Shown here piece by piece: positions 24,705 through 34,996 of a stretch of DNA of 64,000 bases. The stretch is from Cryptomeria japonica (Eukaryota; Streptophyta; Pinopsida; Cupressales; Cupressaceae), in assembly GCF_030272615.1 (NCBI RefSeq), contig NC_081415.1, forward strand, positions 264,523,925 through 264,587,924, in the 5' to 3' direction. The position numbers were made by a program, and so were the translations under genes. Positions within the stretch are counted from its first letter, which is position 1. Every line of letters starts with the position of its first letter. The notes under the pieces were generated by a model. The model saw only the letters and a program-made list of their open reading frames with translations, made no database searches and was not told where the DNA came from.

Positions 24705-26387
24705 TTACTGACAATGGTTGGTGAAAATGTATGTCACTTTTTCTCTTGTAGGGACATAGTCCATCTTTACTTCGTATCCTTCAACCTTCTCTCCAAGGAA
24801 ATGATACTTGATGGCTATATGCTTTTTCCTGGAATGTGTCATGGGATTCTTTGATATGTCGATGGTACTTGAATTATCACACTGGATGAGAATAGGATCA
24901 ATGATTTCCACCTGTATGTCCTTGAAGATTTTCTTCATCCAAAGTACCGGAGAGAAGCATGTAGCAGCAAAAATGTATTCTACTTTAGTAGTTGATAGGG
25001 AGACTGAATCTTGCTTCTTGCTTTGTCATGAGATCAACCGGTCACCTAGGAAAAATGCACCACCACTTGTGCTCTTCCGGTCATCAATGCAACCTACCTA
25101 ATCAACTTCAGTGTATGCTTCCAAGATGAATTCCCCTTGTTTAGGGTGCCACAAACCATAACTGAGTGTTCCTTGCATGTACCTAAAAATTTTGCTTACA
25201 ACATTCATATGTGACTGCTTAGGTGCAGCTTGAAATCTAGCCACCATGCACACTGCTTGCACTATATCTGGTCTAGAATTAGTAAGATACAATAGGATTC
25301 CTATCATGGGTCTATACAATGTCTGGTCCACCACCGGTGATTCATCATTCTTTCTTAATTTGCTTTCGGTCACCATGGGGTTACTTATTGGTTTGCAGTC
25401 CTCCATTTGAAATATCTTCAACACATCCTTTGCATACTTGGTTTGTGAGATAAATATTCCCTTATCTTTTTGTGATATCTACAAACCAAGGAATATCAAT
25501 TCTCCAAGCATTGACGTCTCAAATTATGACTGCATCTTATCAGCAAATTCTTTCCAAAGGGTGTCCTTATTGCCTCCATAAATAATGTCATCTACATACA
25601 CAACCACAATGATTATGTGGTTTCCATCTTTCTTTATGTATAAATTGTTGTCAGCACTCCCCTTTTTGAATCCTTTCTCCTTCAGGTGTTGATCTATCCT
25701 TGAATACCATGCTCTAGGATCTTGCTTTAAACCATACAGGGATTTCTTCAACCAGCACACAAAGGTTTCATCATCATGTAGTAGAAACCATTACGGTTTC
25801 TCCATGTACACTTCTTCCAAATTTCCATTTAGGAAGGCAGATTTTATATCCATTTGATATACATTATAACCCTTGTAGATAGAAAAGGCTAGAAACATTA
25901 TAATTGCTTCTAATCTACCTGCTGATGCAAATGTTTCTTTAAAATCAATATCCTCTACTTGAGAGTAGCCTTTGCACACAAGTTTAGCTTTATGCCTAAC
26001 AATTTTACCTTCTTCAGTCATCTTATTCTAGTAGATCTATTTGGTGCCAATGATGTTCTTGTCTTCTGGTCTAGGGACTAATTCCCAAGTCTTGTTCTTC
26101 TCAATCCATTGTAGTTCTTCTTACATGGCATTCATCCATTCCTATATTTTGCTGGCCTCATTGAATGGTTTAGGTTCAACTTCTGTCATGAATTATAAGT
26201 TGACTTGTTCATCATTTTGGGCAAGTCTTCTCCTAGTCTACACACCATCACTCTTATTACCTAGAATCTGATCTTCTAGGTGATTCATCTGCACATACCA
26301 GTTAGGAGCCTTTTTGCATGCTTCTTCCAGTTCACTATCTGACTGAGCTTCCTTGCCTTCATCATCGGAATCATCATACTGGTTTAC
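24705..26387 (-). pseudogene. pol: element C reverse transcriptase and RNase H
   Basis: On the minus strand the linker after integrase leads to W.LVPRPEDKN and GTK near 26050. The RT core follows: HKAKLVCKGYSQ, YQMDIKSAFLNGNLEE (one residue short before VYMEKP), LYGLKQDPRAWYS, and YVDDIIYG with the Asp pair at 25587-25592. The connection reads YRPMIGILLYLTNSRPDI. RNase H shows TEVD, KSTSGGAFFL, SWQSKKQDSVSLSTTKVEY and CDNSSTIDISKNP. Stops occur at several sites (for example near 25500, 25762 and 26020), mostly explained by single transitions. The last stop is at 24705-24707. Confidence 0.87.
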
Positions 26388-27259
26388 CTATGATTGACTT
26401 CCTTTGTGCATATCCTCATCAACTCTTACATGCACACGCTCAATGACTCTTCTTAGTCTTTTGTTATAGAATTTATAGGCCCTATTGTTAGATAAGTAAC
26501 CAAGGAAGATTCCTTCATCACTCCTGGAATCAAAACTACCTAGAGCATCCATATCTTTCTTGATAAAACAGTTGCTTCCAAATATGTTGAAGTATTTGAC
26601 TGATGGTTTCTGGTCATACCATAACTCATAAGGTGTCATTATGTTGTTTGTTCTTAGTTGAACTCGGTTCAAGGTATATGCAGTAGTATGAACCACTTCC
26701 TTCCAATATAAGTATGGAAGATTGGCCTTATTTAACATGGTTCTATCCATCTCCTTGACTATATTGTTCTTTCTTTCTACCACACCATTTTGTTGTGGTG
26801 TCCTAGGGGCTGAGTATTGCCTTCTAATTCCATGTCTTTCATAATAATCTTCAAACTCATTTGATGTGAACTCTCCACCCAAGTCTAATCTTAGACATTT
26901 CAGCTTGCTCCCACTTTCCTTTTCCACCATCTTCCTAAAGATTTTGCATCTGTCAAATGCTTGTGATTTATCTTGCAGGAAAGTGACCCACGTCATTCTT
27001 GAATAGTCATTAATGAAGAGCATAAAATATCTTTCACTGGCAAGATCTCTTGTCCTAGTTGGACCACAAAGATCTGTATGTACAATTTCAAGTGGTTGTG
27101 AGTTGTTGTGTTCTTTTGTTCTAAATCTCACCTTAGTCTATTTCCCTTTCACACATTCATCATAAAATGTGCTTATCGGTTTGATGATGGGTGGAATATT
27201 TCATACACACCCCCTTTTGCTTACTGCAACTAAGTTATCAAAGTTTATGTGGCCTAATT
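26388..27259 (-). pseudogene. pol: element C integrase, part after the solo LTR
   Basis: This is the second half of the integrase. The zinc-domain tail continues directly from the solo LTR border (GHINFDNLV). A 247-codon open stretch (27131-26388) then holds the core: HTDLCGPTRT with the first Asp, RLDLGGEF with the second, and PQQNGVVERKN with the catalytic Glu. The C-terminal signatures FGSNCFIKK and DEGIFLGY follow. The triad is intact. The residue before the second Asp is Leu where Thr is usual. The zinc-domain cysteines lie in a stretch with a stop near 27140. Confidence 0.87.
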
Positions 27260-28183
27260 TGTTGGCAATTGACACTCAATTGGTTGGTTTCACTATGTTG
27301 TCATTGATGGCAAAATGGTATCTTTTTCCGGCTTCATGTTTTGGTTCAATTGTTCACTTCACAGACACTACACCAGCATCGACAGATAGAAGGATTTCTT
27401 TGGTTATCGGCAATTCAGACCAACATGGTTAAGAATAAGGTTATCAGTATTGGAGGCCAACATCTCTTGGATCCGGCATCGGCAATTGTTTTTAATATTC
27501 ATGTATTTATGTTATCTAGCCGACATGTATATTTATATTGTAAATATCTTTGTAAGATGACATAAGGCATTATAAATTGTATAGGGTATATAGGTCAGCT
27601 GGATTAGATCATTTTGATATGGCAATAGAAGATTATGGAATATATGTGGACGTGATATAATGTGAGATATATTAGAGAGATCATGTAAGTGAGGATATTT
27701 ATGTAAGGGTTATTTTGGTGAAAGGTTTAGGGTTTCAAACGAGAACAGACAAAGCTTAAGCTAGAACTGTATTCTAGCATAGAAGATGCTATCTTAGCAG
27801 TTCACTCATTTTTCCGGATTGTAGTATGGATTTATATGTAGTCAATGAGGCTCCTTTTTTGATTGAGCAGTGTGCTCTAGGTTGTAAGCCTTCCTGAAAG
27901 TGTAGGCCCCTTATATTTTGTAATATCTCTTCATATGGCCAGTGGATTGATATTGTGGGTCACAAATCCCACCATGGTTTTTCCTCTTTGAGGTTTTCCA
28001 CATATAATTCTATGTGTTATGGTTCTCATTTTTTTGATTGGCTTATTGGTTGCTTTACTTATTTCAATTCTATATGTACCGGTATACCGGTTGGTGTATG
28101 CATGTTTTACTAAGGCAAAAATTGTTCTTTCTGATTAACACTGGTTCACCCCCCCCCCCTCTCAATGTTATTGGATTTCAACA
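27260..28183 (+). mobile_element. solo LTR (copia type) inside element C integrase
   Basis: The 924 bp unit begins TGTTGGCAATTG, ends GGATTTCAACA, and is flanked by taatt (27255-27259) and taatc (28184-28188). It carries the shared boxes CACCATGGTTTTTCCTCT (about 27971) and a C-run with CTCTCAATG (about 28147). No internal sequence is present, so it looks like the product of LTR-LTR recombination. Joining the flanks with one target copy removed restores the integrase reading line WHIRL-GHINFDN. Its LTR differs in length and sequence from A, B, C and G, so it is a further family. Confidence 0.88.
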
Positions 28184-28624
28184 TAATCTTATGTGCCACA
28201 ACCAACTTTCATCCACTTGTCCCAACATACATTCAGATTCAAAACATTCTTTTAGATAATATACATTACCATTTGTCCTCTTTCCTTCGGCTATAGTCTG
28301 ACTGGTACTCTCTTTCTTTATCTGGAAGCCGATAGAATCAAAGGTGAATTTATAACCTTTGTCACACATTTGACTCACACTTAGCAAGTTGTGCTTTAGG
28401 CCTTCCACATAGTACACATCATGTGCTTTCAGTTTTCCATCAATGTTTAGAGTACCTTTTCCCTTTATTTTGATGGATGAGTTGTCTCTAAATCTCACTG
28501 AACCACCATCCCAATCTTCAAGCTTGATAAATGTCTCTTTATTACCAGTCATGTGGTTGGAACAACCACTATCTACAACCCATAGATTTTTTCTTTTGGC
28601 ATGTAAGGTAGTCTATGCTATCAG
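28184..28624 (-). pseudogene. pol: element C protease and start of integrase
   Basis: On the minus strand the protease motif is WVVDSGCSNHMTG with the Asp codon at 28573-28571. It is followed by the usual copia spacer region (GKGTLNIDG, VEGLKHNLLSVSQMCDKGY) and the integrase zinc-domain start ESWLWHIRL, which is cut by the solo LTR at 28183. A stop near 28613 separates it from Gag. Confidence 0.87.
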
Positions 28625-30806
28625 ACTTAATTCAGCCTTGTCCTTTTCTTTCTCAATCGATACCGATTTGGTTTCCTTCTTCTTGTCCGCTGGTATTTTA
28701 TGCTTTGGTTTAACTATTGGTTCTTGATCAGGATTTGTCCTCTTTTGCTTGATTTTCCTATTTTTACAAAACTTTTCTATATGTCCAAGCTCTTGATAGT
28801 TATAGCATTTCACATTTTCATTTACAGATGAATCTTTGAAACTATTGTAGGACACCAGTTTATTCTTCCTACATTCAAAACTCCTATGACCAAATCCATT
28901 GCACTGATAGCAGACAACGTTCATATCCTAGAGTGCATTAAATGGATTTCTACTTTCATAAATCATAGTGGGCTTATTGGTTAATCTACAGTCATCTATT
29001 CTTTGTCCAAATTTGTCACACCGGTAACAATAACCATGAAAGTTTGGAACATACTGGTTAGGTTGTCTTGGTCCTACAAACAACTGCCTCACCGAGGGTC
29101 TTACTTTCATGTTGCCGACTCTGGTGAATCCTTCATGATCAACTCTTGCATCTCTCCTTGGATCTGCATGGTGATAGATTGGGTGTGGCCTTCAGTTCAT
29201 TGATTGTGTATACCAGTTTGTGTGGCAGTTTCTAATAGCATCTGCATATGTCTTCTTACTGGTATCCTTGATTATCGTGAATGTCTTCTTCTCTTCACCT
29301 TCGTTTGAAGAAGTGAATTGTATCTCCTCACCGGATATGTCTCTGTTGTTTGAACTTTGTCCTTCTTCAAATACTAAGCCATTGATATCTTTAGATGGTT
29401 TTTGTTTGCTCAACATCTTGTCTAAGGCTTCAGTGTTGCCTTCATATTTTCTTCTTACTGTCAATTCTTCCTTACATTTTTCAAGCTCCTTTATGAGCTT
29501 CACTATTTTTCTTCCAGATCTTGATGTTCCTTTTCCTTCTTCATCAGATTAGAGGATGTGATTTCACATATCCTCTTGGCTTCTTCCAGCTGGAGTTTTA
29601 AGTCAGATATAACTTGATTGGACTCATCCAAGGATTGCTTAAGGAGACCTTGTTCATCTACTACAGCAAGCTTGAACTTCTTTAGTTCTCTTCTTGTTTT
29701 ACTCAGCTCCTCAAGAAAACTTATGAGCTCACCTTCTAGATCCACTTCGGCCTCAATGCCTTCTTCTTCCTCGTATTTACCTACCAGTTCATCAAGTGCC
29801 ATAAAGAGATTAACTTCTTTGTCATTCTCATGGTAGTCATCTTTTGATGCACTTTCTTTGTCTATGGAATCATCCTCAATAGTGTATAGGTTGTTCTTCT
29901 TCTAGTAGCCTCTTCTTCCTTGCCGGTAGACATTTCTTTCTTTGTCTTTACTAGTAGATTTGCTAAAAGTTCTTGACTCATCTCAACCCATTTCATTCTA
30001 AGGAGATTTTGTTGTAAAATGTCCAACTTTACCACAGTTGAAACATTTGAGTGGTAACTTTCCTTTATACTTGTCAGATCCTCTTTTGATCTTTCTGACA
30101 AAGTTTGCTAACTCGCATCAGATTCTTCACTAGATCCTTTATGAGCAACCTCTTATTGTCCCTTCTTGGTGGAGTTGAACGTTGCCTATTTCCTTGAGGA
30201 TGCATCACTAATTGTTCTCATTTCATAGGTTATTAGTGAGCCAAATAGCTCATCCATTGTGAAGATCTTCAGATCGTTGGCTTCTTCTATGGTAGAAACC
30301 TTAGTATCATACTTAGGTGTGAGAGATCTAAGTACCTTCTTGACAAGAATCTCATCTACAATTTCTTCTCCAAGTCCTCTGATGGTGTTCACAGTTTCAT
30401 CTATTCTGTGAAGGTAGTCTGCAATATTTTCTTCATCCTTCATCTTGATGCCTTGAAGTTGACCCCTTAGTGCTTGCAACTTCACCTCTTTGACTTTTGC
30501 ATCTCCTTCAAATAACCTCTTCATTTTATCCCAAGTCTCTTTGGCGGATGCATAGTGCATGACCTTGACAAACTCATTATCAGGCATCCCGCTTAAGATA
30601 GCATGTTTAGCCTTTGCATTATTATCATACTCATTGGCATCTGAATCAGTGGGAGGAACACTAGGGATAGTATACCCATTCTTGACAGGCATCCATACAT
30701 CAAAACCAAGGGAGGAAATATAGGTCTCCATTCTTCTTCTCTAGAAGGCATAGTTAGATCCATCAAACATAGGGTCTTTTGAGGAGGTAGACTCATTTCT
30801 TTCCGT
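28625..30806 (-). pseudogene. gag: element C Gag with long coiled coil and zinc knuckles
   Basis: On the minus strand the start codon seems lost. By comparison with element G (ATG in GGACACAATGG), the equivalent here is ACG at 30806-30804. Next comes PMFDGSNYAF followed by TAG where Trp is expected, then the capsid (30731-30186: SSLGFDVW, ETWDKMKRLFEGD, LRGQLQGIKMKDEE). A CCHC knuckle near 30030 has lost its last Cys (Ser). A long charged coiled-coil stretch (about 29850-29200) contains EVDLEGELISFLEEL. Then come knuckles near 29030 (glycine-histidine altered to GQ), 28905 (intact CYQCNGFGHRSFEC) and 28810 (CYNY, second Cys lost). Frameshifts and stops break the frame several times. This long Gag architecture is shared with B and G. 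Confidence 0.84.
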
Positions 30807-30856
30807 TGTGTTCTAAGACCAAAATCTACCCAGTCTTTAATCAACCGGGAACCTAG

Positions 30857-30868
30857 TCTCTGATACCA
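30857..30868 (-). other. primer binding site of element C
   Basis: The minus strand reads TGGTATCAGAGA two bases inside the right LTR, one base off the canonical initiator-methionine-tRNA site. Confidence 0.88.
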
Positions 30869-30870
30869 AT

Positions 30871-32612
30871 TATTGAACACAATGTACCACTGACAGGGGG
30901 GTGAATCAGTGGTTCCTAAATTCTTTTCCTTTTTAAAACAACCTTAGAATATCAGTTATCACCCTAGGCACTAAACTATAAAACCAGTAAGACAAATGTG
31001 GATATCAAAAGAGGCAAACACACAAATGCAACCCACAACACTAGGTGTACGAGGAAAACCCAATATGGGAAAAACCTCGGTGAGAAATGTTGTTGGAGTC
31101 TACTACTCCAATCCAGCCTCACAAGTGAAACAATGAATTACAATTATTTAGGGCACCAACCGAAGGAGCACCAACCCCTACTTATTTAGGGCACCAACCC
31201 CTACTGATTTAGGGCACCAACCCAAGGAGCACCAACCCCTGCACCTAGCTCCAACTTGGTGATGTATAATGAAATACAATTTTGATACATTTATAGCATC
31301 TGGTTGCAAATGAGTTCTGCAACACCTGATCAATAGACTTTTGTTGATTAACAACCTTCTCTTCTTCACCGGTTCTCACATTGTCGGTTATCAGATTACT
31401 CTCTCTGATCACTCACTGGCTACTCGTGGCCTCTCCCCTTTCTCTCTCAACCTCACAACACACCATCTCACACTCAAATGCCTTCTTCATTAATCACACC
31501 TCACCGGTTATCTTAACTTTAAGAACTGCAATAGTTTACCAATTACTCTGTCTCTGTCGGTTAAACCCTCTCACCGATTTGCCTACTCATTCACTCTACA
31601 AATTTCTTAGAATAAATTCTAAGGAAGATAATTTTTCTCCTTGCTCAATATTTTTCTCTCTCATTCTTTGCATTAAGCATCAATGATTTCTGTCTCAAGC
31701 TCACATATTTATCATCTAAGGTTCCTGCCAAAAACCGCATTCAAACAGTGTAGTGTTAGGTTTTGCCTTCACCAAATCAATCCATATTGGATTTGATTTG
31801 ATTTCTTTTCCAGGGAGATGAACTTCATTTTATCGATCAGCACCATACATGCCTCACATTCCAATGTGTGTTTTCTAAAACTAGAAGTTTGCACCATGAT
31901 TTTTCGCTTTTCTCTGTCATACGCTATTAATGGCTCAGTTGTTTCCTTTAGTAAATGGGTATGAAGATCAAATCTTCTTAAAGGATGAGTTCAATCACAT
32001 GCCAGCTTGTCTTCCTTGAGCCACAATCTTCTGGCATCCTCCATGACTTGCAGGTTCTTCATAAAAGTTGACCTTCTTGCTAATTGTTACGTCAATGCAC
32101 ACTTCACCAACCTGTGCTTTATCACCAATTAGCTTCCAATTGTCATCTTTGTTGACATCCACCTTTGCTTTGTTTTCTATGTTAGTTTGACATTCTTCAT
32201 TGACCAAGATTGACTACCAGTTCAATTCACCTTACTGGTATAGCCAACAAACTGAACAATCACTCTTACCGACAACACATCCTCTTGACCATTCATCTTG
32301 CCTTTTGGCATGTCTTCATGTCATTCTTTCTATTTTTCTCATCGGGTGTTGTTGTGATTTATATAACATTATGCCTCTTCATCAAAAACAAACAACCAAT
32401 CTTCATACTGATTTATGCCCTACAGGTAAGCCTACTTTACTAGCAGATGACACAATTCATGTGTACCGGTAACCTTCCTTTTGTCTGCTTACTCGCATAC
32501 GGATTGACATCATATGTCTTACTTTTCTTATACCAGTCACCACTTCTTACACACGAGTGACCATGCCAAACTAGTTGACATCAATGACAACTTAATGCCA
32601 ATAATGCCAACA
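30871..32612 (-). repeat. 5' LTR of element C
   Basis: This is the direct repeat partner of 22733-24409. It ends CCAACA on the plus strand and contains an expanded block of GCACCAACCC-type tandem units (about 31150-31250). The shared GGGAAAAACCTCGGTGAGAA box (reverse strand of the LTR motif in A, B and G) is at about 31068. Confidence 0.92.
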
Positions 32613-33949
32613 CAAGCAATAGGAATATAAAATCTATCAATAAAAACTCCATATTCCATGATCGCATGTAGCTTTCATTGTTCTTCTCTTCTTTGTGGTA
32701 TGATGGCTCTCAGATATCGCGCTAGCAACTTGCAATTGACACAAAGATTCAAAGTTCGTGATTGTTGAAAATGAAGGTTGAATGCTCAATTTATAGGTTA
32801 TTGGGTGCAATTGATTGAGAGGTGGAACAGGTTGATTAAGAGGTGGAACTCGGGTGAGCTCACATGTTGATTAATAGTTGAACTGTTGATTTGGAGGTGG
32901 AACTCAATTGATTGAATAGTCAAATGAATTAACTAATTGAGTAAAAAGTTGATTGAAAGATGAAAAAGAATGATTGGAGGAGAATTAAGAAGATGATGTA
33001 GTTAATAAACTAATTGAAATAGTCTATTAAAATAGATGGAATAGTTAGCTGATTGAAAGCTTTTTGATAAAAAGCAAAGTAAAAGATAGAAATAGGGATT
33101 GAAAAGATAATGATTTAATTAATTAATTAATCGAATTAGCATGTGCTTGCAATTTGACTTTGATTTTCAATTTAATCTTTGCATGAGATTTAATTCAAAT
33201 ATTGAATTTATTTTAAATTCAATTTGTTATTTGAATATATTTAGAACTTGACTTTGATTTTCAATTTGATTTTTGAAATCATGCACATGTATTTGAAATT
33301 AGAAGAAATTAGAAGAATATGAATTTGAATTTGGAGAATTAATGAAATTAAATGAAATTAGAAGAATTAATGAAATTAGAAGAAATTAAAAGAGATTAGA
33401 ATTTGAAGAATTAATTAGTTAATTAAATAATTTAAAGAAACTATTTAATTATTTAGAAATTTAATTTAATTAAATAATAAAGATTATACAATTAAAGGAT
33501 TAAAATCACGATTAATTAAATAATAAAAGGGTTGATTATTAATTGATTAGGAACATAAATTGAAATAGAATTTATTTAAATAATAAAGATTATTTAAATT
33601 GAGGGATTAATAATCACAATTAATTAAATAACAAATATTTAATTAACACTAGAAAATGGTTGAATGATTAAACGATGATAAAGTTGAAATAGAATAATTA
33701 GTAAGATGGTGTAGAAATATGAAACTTAGAAGAATAAGATTAATTAATTTAATTAAATAATTAAATAATTACTTAAATAATTAGAGGAATAATTAGTACA
33801 TGATTAATGAGACATTTTTAGGTGTCTACATATATCATAGAGGGTGGATAGCTAGAGCTCCAAGCCTATAAAGAGATTTCCCTTCCTTCTCTCTCAAGGA
33901 GGCTAGATAAGCCCAACCAAGAAATTCTTATCTCAACCCAAATAAGTAC

Positions 33950-34921
33950 TATTGACTCTAAATTTTACCTTGGAAACAAACAGCCTTATGGGAAATTCAG
34001 TGATGAGGGACCAATTGCGTAGGGTTCACTGAATGACCTCCGGGCTTAAGAAGCCGGCTCTTCCTTGGTGTTTTGAGGAAAGGGGAAGAAAGAATAACAT
34101 CCAAAATAATAAACTAAACTACTGAGGCGATGCGCCAGAGAATTTTCTGAGACATGAATACACAAAAATCCAAATGTGTATGGTCTTTGAGCACATTCAA
34201 TATTTATATGGCTGATTCAGAAATACAGTTAAGACACAATCAAATTTCCTTGCAACATAAAGAAATACCCATCATGCATCCACCAGATAACAAGTGTAAA
34301 ACATAGTTCAATCGGCTGAATTTTAGATATATATTTCAAAATTCATTGAAATATTCATATAAAGCACAGAGAAACAATCAGAGTATATCAAAAGATCGAC
34401 CACAAAGGCCAAAAGCACAATCTGATTGATTTCTTTCAGAAAATAGTAACAGCTTCAAAGGCCAAAAATCCTACTTAGAAAACCTAAAGTGTTTTTCTTA
34501 AAAGTTTATGAACCCCCTAACAAGGAAAAAACAAAACTAAATAGAGCCTCAGGCTCCTAACAAACTCAGACTCCACTGCTTTTCCGTTGTGCACGTCGTG
34601 GCTAGCCTGCAACCCATACATGACAAACAGCCCCTGAAGTTGTTAGTCTCATGATCATCTGCTCTGCAAACAGATGACAAGAGAGTCGCGATCAAAAACG
34701 GCAGGCGGAGAGACCAAAAAAGATGTCGCTACATGAAAGCCCAAGCCACATGGTAGCTTGGCGCTACTGCAAAAGCGAAAAAGAAAAAGCAAGCAAACAA
34801 AGCCCCTGTCGAGTTGACAATTGTCTCGCCTGATGCATGCAAGTGGGAGGAACAAAAAGAGGTGGGGCCACCAAAAGATAGAAAAATGTCTCCCGCGGAC
34901 AAACCCAAAATAATGTTAACA
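33950..34921 (-). repeat. 3' LTR of element E
   Basis: In plus orientation it runs TATTGACTCTAAATTTTACC to GTTAACA, the direct repeat of 46356-47330. No clean polypurine tract adjoins it; the minus strand reads CACCAAGAAAT there. Confidence 0.9.
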
Positions 34922-34996
34922 TTTCTTGGTGACTAAAAGGGGAATTCTGCCTATAGAAAGCTTAGAACCCAAAAACTCTGGTTCACAGACCAAGCC

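Larger units (their letters stand above)
22733..32612 (-). mobile_element. element C: Ty1/copia LTR retrotransposon, gag-pol on minus strand
   Basis: LTRs are at 22733-24409 and 30871-32612. On the minus strand the 5' LTR is the right one. Flanks caagt (22728-22732) and caagc (32613-32617) match at four of five bases. The order on the minus strand is primer site, gag with coiled coil and several zinc knuckles, protease, integrase, RT and RNase H, then at least four polypurine tracts. A solo LTR from another family splits the integrase. Many stops make it inactive, but the domain order is complete. LTR ends, Gag type and LTR tandem repeats show it is kin to element G. Confidence 0.93.
22621..33830 (-). 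repeat. old gypsy-type LTR split by element C
   Basis: The LTR is in two pieces, 22621-22732 and 32613-33830, about 1.33 kb in total. On the minus strand it begins TGTAGACACCTAAAAATG at 33830, as does the LTR at 53712, and ends next to the putative primer site. The right piece is very AT-rich, with long AATTAATTAAATAAT runs (about 33100-33800). Element C occupies the space between the pieces. I see no second LTR in the window. Confidence 0.55.

Noticed and set aside
33100-33800. AATTAATTAAATAAT-rich stretch as a possible replication origin or scaffold attachment site
   Set aside because: It lies inside an old LTR and has no feature beyond AT richness; low-complexity drift explains it.
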